Shown here: positions 24,696-32,356 of the stretch, one piece after another
Numbering within the stretch: position 1 is the first letter of the stretch
Layout of the letters: each line of letters opens with the position of its first letter
Assembly (NCBI GenBank): GCA_944325435.1
Contig: CALVAC010000020.1
Coordinates: 1-63,100, forward strand
Length of the DNA: 63,100 bases
Source of the DNA: an uncultured Bacteroidales bacterium
Lineage (GTDB): Bacteria > Bacteroidota > Bacteroidia > Bacteroidales > UBA932
Reading direction: 5' to 3'
The notes under the pieces: model-generated
What the model was told of the DNA's origin: nothing
Database searches by the model: none
Seen by the model: the letters and a program-made list of their open reading frames with translations, nothing else
Translations under genes and position numbers: made by a program

Positions 24696-27263
24696 ATGAA
24701 GAAATTCAGGATTATGGCTCTGGCTGCAGCCGTGACTGCGCTTGCCACAGGTTGCAAGGATTATGCTCTTCAGGAGGATCTGGAAGCCCTTAAAGACAGG
24801 GTGACCGTCCTGGAACAGATGTGCGGTTCGCTGAGTGAAGATGTCGCGACACTGTCAATCATTGTTGATGCCCTTCAGAAGAACATATATGTCACTTCTG
24901 TAGCGGAAACTTCCGATGGGTGGACAGTCGGTTTTTCCGATATGACATCCATGACAGTCAGAAACGGCAGGGACGGAGATGATGGTACCTCTCCGGTAAT
25001 CGGAGTCCTGCAGAACAGCGAAGGGAAATATTGCTGGACCCTTGATGGTGAATTCATCATGGCAGGAGGAACGGAACTCGTCGCGGAAGGTGCGGATGGC
25101 GTTTCCCCGCAATTCAAGGTGGAGGACGGGATGCTGAAGGTATCATACGATTCGGGAGAATCATGGGCAGACCTTGCGGAGACAGGCTCTTCCGTACAGC
25201 CGGCAGTGACTGAAGTGAAAGAGACGGAAAATGATGTTACATTCGTCCTTGCGGGAGGGGAGGAAATTGTCCTTCAGAAATTCATTCCCCTTACGATATC
25301 CGTTTCGGAACCGGCAGGATCCGAAGGTTCATATACCGTGACATATACTGTATCGGGTGATGACGGCGCTACGGTTGTATGTGCCCCTCTGGACGGGTGG
25401 AAGGCTTCCGTCTTGCCGACGGATGCTTCAACGGGGCAGATTGCCATTACTGCTCCTGAAGTCTGGACGGAGGGTACCGTACTTGTATTCGCATATACTG
25501 CCGTCAAGGTGGCGATGACGGTCATCCATATTGCGGGAGACGATTTCAGGGTCGAAAAGAATACCTATACAGCCGGTCCTGAAGGTGAAAGCTTTTCTGT
25601 TCCGGTGTTTGCCGCCTTTGAACCACAAGCCTCATGTGAGGAAGAGTGGCTGGAAGTGATGCGGACCAAGGCACTTCCAGAATATGCGTTCACTGTAACC
25701 GTGCAGGCGAACAGCACCCGGGATTCCAGGTCGGCAGTGATTAATTTCTCCAGACCGGATGACGGAGGACTGGCAGGGTATATCACTGTCATGCAGGAAG
25801 CTCCTGTACAGCCTGTGGCCCTTGACATAACCGTTGATGGCAGCGGCAGCATCTATGGTGATGGAGTGCTTGAGTCCGTGACCATGACTTCCGATATCGC
25901 TTTCACCGAAGACGGCCGGTCCGCATTGTCCGGAGAATTCCAGTCCGGCGCTTCCATGGATGCCGTCAGGACCGTGCGGCTGAATATCCTGCCTGCAGAT
26001 TTCACATCTTCCGGATTTTCTCTGGATTTCGTCCTTGAGAGCGGTCAGGAGTTCTCCGTGGACATCTCCCCGGAAGAAGAATATATGCCTGGAGGAACAT
26101 ATAATGTGAAAGTGGAAGATATCGATGCCCTTATATCTGCAGGTACGGCAGAGCCGGTTTTCTACGACCTTGTCGCCAATGAAGGAGGGCGGGCAAACTG
26201 CTATGTCATTACTCATGGAGGCTATTATAAATATGCAGCAGACTATCCTTCGAATGACAAGACATATCCCATCGATGCCGCTTCTGCAGCCTGGCTTTGG
26301 TCTACAGGAGAAAGCCCGCTCGTAAAGGAGGTCTCCTATTCGCAGACTACGAAAAACATCTATTTCAATGTGCGGCCGGGGACTTCCGGCAACAGCGTGA
26401 TTGCCGCCAGGGATGCGTCAGGCGATATCGTATGGTCATGGCACATCTGGATGGTAGAAGAAGACCCGAGAGTGGAGCACCATTATACGAGGGGTCCTGA
26501 CTGGCAGCTGATGAACTGCAATCTCGGAGCGACATCATATAATGAAGGGGATGTCGGAGCGTATGGACTTTATTACCAGTGGGGCAGAAAAGATCCGTTC
26601 CCAGGGGCTTCTGTCCCAGGAGGAACAGGGAACAGTACGGAAATCGGCGCTTTCGGGGACAAGACTCAGCAATATGTCATCAACGGGGCGGAATTTTCCT
26701 CTACAGGAAACAGAAATACGGCTGCCGAAGGGGATGTGGCCTGGTCTATAAGCCACCCGACGACGATGATACATGCCAACGGGAATGATGGGAAACTCGG
26801 CCTCGATTATACCTGGCTCTATACCTCAGCCGTGGATGATGCCCTGAAACTATGGCATTCGGGCAATGACGGTTCTTCTGCCATTACATCCAGAAACGGC
26901 AAGACCATATATGACCCGTGCCCTGCCGGCTATTGCATCCCGGTGGATGCAGCCCATTCTTGGTACAACGCATGGAATATCGGTAATATGCAGAAGGAGA
27001 CTGCAGCAGATGTATACGGGTTCAACTATTTCAATCCTGACGGGCCTGGAGTCGGGATATACTATCCTGCTGCCGGATACAGGAATGCCGGAGTATTGGC
27101 CGATCTCGGTCTAGTAGCGCGGTATTGGACAGCCGCATCACAGGTGCAGAATGATACCAGGTTCGTGGCCGGAGTCACTGAAGTCAATCTTCAGAATAAT
27201 TCCGTAAAGTCCGGTACTGCCCGTACCGTCTGGGCTCTTCCGGTCCGCTGCATGAAGATGTAG
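24696..27263 (+). CDS. Large surface lipoprotein, PL29-N (DUF4988) coiled region, BACON and FISUMP-like domains (PUL 1)
   Basis: An 855-residue lipoprotein (ATGC, Cys20). Residues about 25-65 form a short coiled coil, followed by a DUF4988/PL29-N-like beta region (VRNGRDGDDGTSPVIGV; ADGVSPQFKVEDGMLKVSYDSG). A BACON-like Ig domain occupies about 280-375 (DSRSAVINFSRPDD). The last 250 residues resemble the major paralogous (FISUMP) domain: NCNLGATSYNEGDVGAYGLYYQWGRKDPF, YDPCPAGYCIPV and VWALPVRCMKM. The gene lies 12 bases after the FecR gene as the last of the operon. The likely role is glycan binding at the cell surface; no enzymatic motif is seen. Confidence 0.8.
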   Translation: MKKFRIMALAAAVTALATGCKDYALQEDLEALKDRVTVLEQMCGSLSEDVATLSIIVDALQKNIYVTSVAETSDGWTVGFSDMTSMTVRNGRDGDDGTSPVIGVLQNSEGKYCWTLDGEFIMAGGTELVAEGADGVSPQFKVEDGMLKVSYDSGESWADLAETGSSVQPAVTEVKETENDVTFVLAGGEEIVLQKFIPLTISVSEPAGSEGSYTVTYTVSGDDGATVVCAPLDGWKASVLPTDASTGQIAITAPEVWTEGTVLVFAYTAVKVAMTVIHIAGDDFRVEKNTYTAGPEGESFSVPVFAAFEPQASCEEEWLEVMRTKALPEYAFTVTVQANSTRDSRSAVINFSRPDDGGLAGYITVMQEAPVQPVALDITVDGSGSIYGDGVLESVTMTSDIAFTEDGRSALSGEFQSGASMDAVRTVRLNILPADFTSSGFSLDFVLESGQEFSVDISPEEEYMPGGTYNVKVEDIDALISAGTAEPVFYDLVANEGGRANCYVITHGGYYKYAADYPSNDKTYPIDAASAAWLWSTGESPLVKEVSYSQTTKNIYFNVRPGTSGNSVIAARDASGDIVWSWHIWMVEEDPRVEHHYTRGPDWQLMNCNLGATSYNEGDVGAYGLYYQWGRKDPFPGASVPGGTGNSTEIGAFGDKTQQYVINGAEFSSTGNRNTAAEGDVAWSISHPTTMIHANGNDGKLGLDYTWLYTSAVDDALKLWHSGNDGSSAITSRNGKTIYDPCPAGYCIPVDAAHSWYNAWNIGNMQKETAADVYGFNYFNPDGPGVGIYYPAAGYRNAGVLADLGLVARYWTAASQVQNDTRFVAGVTEVNLQNNSVKSGTARTVWALPVRCMKM

Positions 27264-27273
27264 AACGAGGCTG

Positions 27274-28122
27274 TTATCTGCGGCGTTGCTCGATGATGCA
27301 GTCTGCGGGAGCCTTAATGTTCTCATCCAGAGTCACGGATCCGATGGAATCGGCTATGATGCGGCCGGACATCGGATTCTTGATGTTGGTGATGGCTCCG
27401 CGGATATCCGCCTTGAGGGTTGAATATTCGAATGCCCTGTCGCAGGCCGGGTCGAAAGTGCAGTTCTCGAGCACGAGGTCGCGGGCATAGCACAGCGGCT
27501 GCTCTCCTGAGATATGGCAGTTGACCAGCCTCAGGTTGCGGGAGTGCCATCCGAGATATTCCCCGTTGAGTTCAGAGTCGTAGATTGTGACATTCTCCAC
27601 CTCCCAGAACGCATCCTTGGTGGTAATCTTCGCATTGCGGATTTCCACGTTCTTTACATACTGGAATACATATTTGCTGTCGCTTTCGAGACCGTCTACA
27701 TAGATGTCGCTGCTGAACATGAACGGATATGTGCCTCCGTGCAGCTTCAGGCAGCTGGCATTGATCCTGCTGCATCTCCAGAACACTTCATCGGCATCGT
27801 TCATCTCGACATTGTCGATTTCAATGTCGTTCATCTCCCGGAACATCTTTGGCGCGTCTATGACGGTGTCGGACATCTTCAGATGGTCCGAATACCAGAG
27901 GGCGGATCGTCCGCCGACTGCGAAATAGCAGTTCTGTATAGTGAATCCGTGGACATGCCAGAACGGGTAGTTCCCCTCGAAACGGCAGTTGGTGGCTATG
28001 ATGTTGCTGCATTCCTTGATGGCGGATTCCCCTTCGAGTATCGTCACGCTGTCCAGATGCAGGTCGTGAGAGCCGAACAGCGGTCTTTCTCCTCCGAATT
28101 CCTTGTCTTTGATATACTGCAT
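27274..28122 (-). CDS. DUF3737 right-handed beta-helix protein
   Basis: A 282-residue cytoplasmic protein made of about 20-residue rungs with recurring asparagine/cysteine/aromatic ladder positions (NIIATNCRFEGNYPFWHV; NCYFAVGGRSALWYS; RLVNCHISGEQPLCYARDLVLENCTFD), the pattern of DUF3737 pectate-lyase-like helices. There is no signal peptide. I start at ATG 28122 (MQYIKDKEFGGERPLFG), because the open frame upstream runs through the promoter. It converges with PUL 1, whose last stop lies 10 bases away, with no terminator visible between them. Function of the family is unknown. Confidence 0.85.
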   Translation of the reverse strand: MQYIKDKEFGGERPLFGSHDLHLDSVTILEGESAIKECSNIIATNCRFEGNYPFWHVHGFTIQNCYFAVGGRSALWYSDHLKMSDTVIDAPKMFREMNDIEIDNVEMNDADEVFWRCSRINASCLKLHGGTYPFMFSSDIYVDGLESDSKYVFQYVKNVEIRNAKITTKDAFWEVENVTIYDSELNGEYLGWHSRNLRLVNCHISGEQPLCYARDLVLENCTFDPACDRAFEYSTLKADIRGAITNIKNPMSGRIIADSIGSVTLDENIKAPADCIIEQRRR

Positions 28123-28143
28123 GGCATAAAAGTTTTGTAACTG

Positions 28144-28188
28144 ATTCCGGCAGCCGGCAGCCGGCCGGAATTTCATTTTGCAAAAGTA
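28144..28188 (-). promoter_or_regulatory. -7 element and 5' hairpin of the DUF3737 gene
   Basis: TACTTTTG (28181-28188, minus strand) matches TAnnTTTG. The mRNA would begin near 28174, and its first bases would form a hairpin: ATTCCGGC pairs with GCCGGAAT (28164-28171 and 28144-28151) around a GC-rich loop. No -33 TTTG was found. Between this element and the feoAB promoter nothing else was recognised. Confidence 0.5.
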
Positions 28189-28371
28189 GGCATTTCCGTC
28201 CAATGTCCGGTAACTGTTTTACCGATAGTGTTACCGGAATTACAGATTGCGTCTGACATGTCGGCTGTCTGCGATAAAATCCAAAGATAGCATAAATTCC
28301 GGAAAATTTCCCTTGAGCCTCACGGGGAGTCATACCAATAAATGATGATACGGGGAATATGCTATTTTATG

Positions 28372-28379
28372 TATCTTTG
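28372..28379 (+). promoter_or_regulatory. -7 promoter element of feoAB
   Basis: TATCTTTG matches TAnnTTTG, 41 bases before the feoAB ATG. A small perfect hairpin CCGGC-TTT-GCCGG (28391-28403) would sit near the 5' end of the mRNA. No clear -33 or Fur box was seen. Confidence 0.6.
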
Positions 28380-28420
28380 CACCGCAATTTCCGGCTTTGC
28401 CGGTCTTAGATCGTTTTTCC

Positions 28421-30817
28421 ATGAAATTATCTGAACTCAAGACAGGGGAGAGGGCTGTGGTCGTGAAGGTCTATGGCCACGGGAGTTTCCGCAAGAGAAT
28501 AACGGAGATGGGCTTTGTGAAAGGCAAGACGGTGACCGTGGTTCTCAATGCCCCTCTGAAAGACCCTATAGAATATGAAATAATAGGCTACAAGATTTCA
28601 CTGCGGAGGGAAGAGGCGGAGCAGATAGAGGTCATCAGCGAGAGCGAGGCCAGGGAACAGCTCTCATCCTCGGGGGAGCCTGGCACTGCCGAGGCGGCCT
28701 GCGATGATGTGGAGTACCTTGACCGGAGGATGAAGGCTCTGGCGGAGGAGAGGGGCAGGATAATCCGGGTCGCGCTGGTCGGCAACCCCAACTGCGGCAA
28801 GACATCCCTGTTCAATATCGCATCGGGAAGCCACGAGCATGTGGGCAACTACAGCGGGGTCACGGTGGATGCAAAGGAAGGGCGTTTCGAGCACGGCGGC
28901 TACAGGTTCATCCTTGTCGACCTGCCCGGGACATATTCCCTTTCTGCATACAGCCCGGAAGAACTGTATGTGAGGAAGAACCTTATCGGGGAGACACCGG
29001 ATGTGGTCGTGAATGTGGTGGATGCCTCCAACCTCGAGAGGAACCTGTATCTCACGACCCAGCTCATTGACATGAACCTCAGGGTCGTGATGGCCCTGAA
29101 CATGTATGATGAACTGCAGGCCAGGGGGGACAGGCTTGACATCGTCACTCTCGGACATCTTCTCGGTATGCCGATAGTGCCGACAGTCAGCCGTAACGGA
29201 CAGGGGATAGATGAGCTTTTCGATACGGTCATCAAGATATACGAGGGGGGCGACCCGAAGCTGGGGAGGCATCTGCACATCAACCACGGTGCGGAGATAG
29301 AGGTCAGCATCGATCACCTTAAGCATCTCATACAGAAGAACGAGGACATAAGATACAGATATTCCACAAGATATCTGGCCATCAAATATCTGGAGAACGA
29401 CAAGGACATAGAGAAGGTCATCGAGAACCTGCCCAACAGGGATGAGATCATTGCGGCGAGAGTGGAGGAGCAGAAGAGGATAGATGCCCTGATGCACACT
29501 TCGATAGAGTCGGCCATAGTGGATGCCAAGTATGCATTCATAACCGGTGCGCTGAAAGAGACCTGGCAGCCCGGGACCCCGAAGAAGAAAGGCCGCAGAA
29601 GCCTGACTGACAGGATAGATGCAGTGGTCACGAACAAATGGCTGGCGTTCCCGATATTCTTCGTGCTCCTGTATCTTGTGTTCCAGTTCACTTTCACTCT
29701 CGGGGACTATCCGATGCAGTGGATAGAATGGCTGGTGGAGAAGTTCGGCGAATTCGTGGGGACATACATGGCTGCCGGATGGTGGAAGGACATGGTGGTG
29801 GACGGTATCATCGGAGGGGTCGGGAGTGTGCTGGTGTTCCTGCCGAACATACTTTTCCTGTATCTGTTCATCTCTCTGCTGGAGGATTCCGGCTATATGG
29901 CGAGGGCGGCTTTCATCATGGACAAGCTGATGCACAGGATGGGGCTTCACGGCAAGTCGTTCATCCCGATGATAATGGGATTCGGATGCAATGTGCCTGC
30001 AGTGATGGCCACCAGGTCGATCGAGAGCCGCAAGAGCAGGCTTATCACGATACTCATCATCCCGTTCATGTCCTGCGCAGGAAGACTTCCTGTCTATATC
30101 TTGATTGCCGGGGCTTTCTTCCCGCACAATGCCGGTCTTGTGCTGCTCGGCCTGTATGCCCTCGGGATAGTGCTGGCTGTGCTTTCGGCAAGGCTGTTCA
30201 GCCGTTTCGTGAAGGATGATGACCTTCCGTTTGTCATGGAGCTGCCCCCGTACCGTGTTCCTACGGCCAAGTCCGTGTTCAGGCATACCTGGGAGAAAGG
30301 CAAGCAGTATCTGCAGAAGATGTCAGGCACAATCCTCATCTGCTCCATCGTGATATGGGCGCTCGGATATTTCCCTCACCATGACAGATATGCAACTGCT
30401 GTGGAACAGCAGGAGAATTCATACATAGGCTATGTCGGCAAGGCCATCGAGCCGGTGCTGGAGCCTCTCGGCTTCGACTGGAAGATGGGGGTCGGAATCA
30501 TAGCCGGTGTCGGGGCGAAAGAACTGGTGGTCAGCACTCTCGGAGTGATGTACAATGTCGGTTCGGAGAATGCGGCGGAAACGGGCGGGGCGGACGGTGA
30601 CACTGCCCTGCAGCGCGCTCTCCAGAGGAATACGACTCCGGCGGCAGCCCTGGCGTTCATGGTCTTTGTCCTCCTCTATTTCCCGTGCATAGCCACATTC
30701 GTGGCCATAAAGAACGAGGCCGGAGGATGGAAATGGGCTATCCTGACCGCCGTATATACGATACTGGTAGCCTGGATAGCCGCATTCATCACATTCCGGA
30801 TTGCCCTGCTGTTCTGA
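28421..30817 (+). CDS. feoB: Fused FeoA-FeoB ferrous iron transporter
   Basis: A 798-residue inner-membrane Fe(II) transporter. Residues 1 to about 75 are an SH3-like FeoA domain (MKLSELKTGERAVVVKVYGHG; ITEMGFVKG), followed by a G-protein domain with G1 GNPNCGKTSLFN, G3 DLPGTYSL and G4 NMYD, and a membrane part with two Gate regions (GFGCNVPAVMATRSI; GVGAKELVVSTLGVMYN). The FeoA-FeoB fusion is common in Bacteroidales. The start is ATG 28421; the upstream ATG in the same frame at 28397 lies within the 5' hairpin region and precedes no FeoA-like sequence. It stands alone as a transcription unit. Confidence 0.97.
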   Translation: MKLSELKTGERAVVVKVYGHGSFRKRITEMGFVKGKTVTVVLNAPLKDPIEYEIIGYKISLRREEAEQIEVISESEAREQLSSSGEPGTAEAACDDVEYLDRRMKALAEERGRIIRVALVGNPNCGKTSLFNIASGSHEHVGNYSGVTVDAKEGRFEHGGYRFILVDLPGTYSLSAYSPEELYVRKNLIGETPDVVVNVVDASNLERNLYLTTQLIDMNLRVVMALNMYDELQARGDRLDIVTLGHLLGMPIVPTVSRNGQGIDELFDTVIKIYEGGDPKLGRHLHINHGAEIEVSIDHLKHLIQKNEDIRYRYSTRYLAIKYLENDKDIEKVIENLPNRDEIIAARVEEQKRIDALMHTSIESAIVDAKYAFITGALKETWQPGTPKKKGRRSLTDRIDAVVTNKWLAFPIFFVLLYLVFQFTFTLGDYPMQWIEWLVEKFGEFVGTYMAAGWWKDMVVDGIIGGVGSVLVFLPNILFLYLFISLLEDSGYMARAAFIMDKLMHRMGLHGKSFIPMIMGFGCNVPAVMATRSIESRKSRLITILIIPFMSCAGRLPVYILIAGAFFPHNAGLVLLGLYALGIVLAVLSARLFSRFVKDDDLPFVMELPPYRVPTAKSVFRHTWEKGKQYLQKMSGTILICSIVIWALGYFPHHDRYATAVEQQENSYIGYVGKAIEPVLEPLGFDWKMGVGIIAGVGAKELVVSTLGVMYNVGSENAAETGGADGDTALQRALQRNTTPAAALAFMVFVLLYFPCIATFVAIKNEAGGWKWAILTAVYTILVAWIAAFITFRIALLF

Positions 30818-30832
30818 TTGTCTGAAGGTGAT

Positions 30833-30931
30833 TTATTTCTTTGGATTTTTATGGAATCAAGACACTTATTTGTTTGGATAATTTCTTTTTAAGGCGATTT
30901 ATTTGTTTGGATAATTTCATATCGCTATTTT
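30833..30931 (+). repeat. Three 33-bp tandem repeats ahead of the DUF4143 ATPase
   Basis: Units begin at 30833, 30866 and 30899. Units two and three share the exact 20-mer TTATTTGTTTGGATAATTTC at their start; unit one carries a diverged version (TTATTTCTTTGGATTTTT). The last 13 bases of each unit differ. The third unit contains the -33 TTTG of the promoter that drives the ATPase gene, so the repeats look like duplicated promoter or operator sites. Confidence 0.8.
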
Positions 30932-30933
30932 TG
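30902..30933 (+). promoter_or_regulatory. Promoter of the DUF4143 ATPase gene
   Basis: A -33 TTTG, 20-bp spacer and -7 TATTTTTG match the Bacteroidetes consensus. The -33 lies inside the third 33-bp repeat. The ATG follows 25 bases after the -7 element. Confidence 0.75.
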
Positions 30934-30958
30934 CACACAGAATACAGCGTTTTTTACC

Positions 30959-32347
30959 ATGTATTGCAAAAGACATATCGACAAATATCTATCGGAGTGG
31001 GCATCAAGAGACAGCCACAAGCCATTGTTGCTTAGGGGTGCCAGACAGGTCGGGAAATCCACAGCTGTCAAGGAACTCTCTAAGAAGTTTGAGACATTTG
31101 TTGAGATAAACTTTGAAAAACAACCTGCATACAAAGCTCTATTCAAAGATGACTTGGATGTCAGACGCATTGTGCCGCAAATATCCGCTATATATGGATT
31201 ATCTATTGAACCAGGTAAGACTCTTTTATTCCTTGATGAAATTCAGGAGTGCCCGCAGGCCATTATGGCTTTACGCTTTTTCAAGGAGGATATGCCTGAA
31301 CTTCATGTCATTGCTGCCGGGTCTCTCCTTGAGTTTGCATTAAAGGGGCTTCCCACATTCGGAGTCGGAAGAATACATTCAATGTTCATGTATCCAATGA
31401 CTTTTGATGAATTCCTTGAAGCAAATGGACAACAGCTGCTCATTGAAGCCCGCAATAAAGCTTCAATAGATAATCCTCTTCCAGAACCTTTGCATGACAG
31501 ATTGGTAGAATCCCTTCGTACATATATGCTTGTCGGAGGAATGCCTGAATCTGTCAAGACTTGGGTTGAGTATCACGATTATGTAAGATGCCAGGAGGTT
31601 CAGGATGATATTGTCGTTACATACGAAGATGATTTCCCGAAGTACAAGAAAAACGTAGATCCAGCATTGCTGCGCCGGACACTACGAAGTGCAGCAGTCC
31701 AGGCTACCAAAAAGTTTGTATACTCAAAAGTCGGTCATGGCTACAAGACAGCAGAAGTGCAAAAAGCTGTAGAATTGTTGGCTCTTGCAGGTATTCTGCA
31801 TCCTGTGACACATACAGATGCCAATGGCTTGCCATTAGGCGGTGAAGAGGATAGGTCGTATCAAAAAATGCTGTTACTTGACACCGGATTATTGCTTCGC
31901 CTGCTGAATATGTCGTTAGGCGATATATCTGAACTGACTACTCGGATTCTGACTGCAAGTGCTGCTGATCTGGTAAATAAGGGACCGATGGCAGAAATGG
32001 TAACAGGACTTGAAATGCTGCATCACATGAGCCCGAATATCCGCCATGACCTGTACTATTGGGTAAGACATGCAAAGAATTCCCAGGCGGAGATAGATTA
32101 CATATCCAGTTATCTGCAGGTGGTTGTTCCTGTTGAAGTCAAAGCTGATACACAAGGTGGAATGAAGAGCCTGTGGTCGTTTATGCGTGACAAGAAACTT
32201 CATTATGCCATTCGATGCTCAATGGAGAATTTTGGAAAATTTGACTATGTAGATAACGGGGACAATGCCGAAGTGAGACATGTCCGTATTTGTCCGATGT
32301 ATGCTATTGCCAAAATGGAAGAGATAAAACAAGGTATTGAAAAATAA
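30959..32347 (+). CDS. AAA_14/DUF4143 family ATPase
   Basis: A 462-residue predicted ATPase. The N-terminal AAA domain has Walker A RGARQVGKST and Walker B LLFLDEIQECP, followed by MALRFFKEDMPELHVIAAGSLLEFAL and the family motif GRIHSMFMYPMTFDEFL. The C-terminal DUF4143 domain contains GPMAEMVTGLEML and YWVRHAKNSQAEIDYIS, resembling a restriction-endonuclease-like fold, and VVPVEVKAD. Codon use is more A/T-ending than in neighbouring genes. Such ATPases occur in many copies in gut Bacteroidales and are often mobile or accessory; cellular role unknown. It converges with the GH20 gene, nine bases apart. Confidence 0.9.
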   Translation: MYCKRHIDKYLSEWASRDSHKPLLLRGARQVGKSTAVKELSKKFETFVEINFEKQPAYKALFKDDLDVRRIVPQISAIYGLSIEPGKTLLFLDEIQECPQAIMALRFFKEDMPELHVIAAGSLLEFALKGLPTFGVGRIHSMFMYPMTFDEFLEANGQQLLIEARNKASIDNPLPEPLHDRLVESLRTYMLVGGMPESVKTWVEYHDYVRCQEVQDDIVVTYEDDFPKYKKNVDPALLRRTLRSAAVQATKKFVYSKVGHGYKTAEVQKAVELLALAGILHPVTHTDANGLPLGGEEDRSYQKMLLLDTGLLLRLLNMSLGDISELTTRILTASAADLVNKGPMAEMVTGLEMLHHMSPNIRHDLYYWVRHAKNSQAEIDYISSYLQVVVPVEVKADTQGGMKSLWSFMRDKKLHYAIRCSMENFGKFDYVDNGDNAEVRHVRICPMYAIAKMEEIKQGIEK

Positions 32348-32356
32348 AAAGAGACT

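Noticed and set aside
28664..30286. Long 540-codon open frame on the minus strand opposite feoAB
   Set aside because: It lies entirely antisense to a clear FeoB, is rich in His, Pro and Arg as expected for a shadow frame, and has no recognisable motif.
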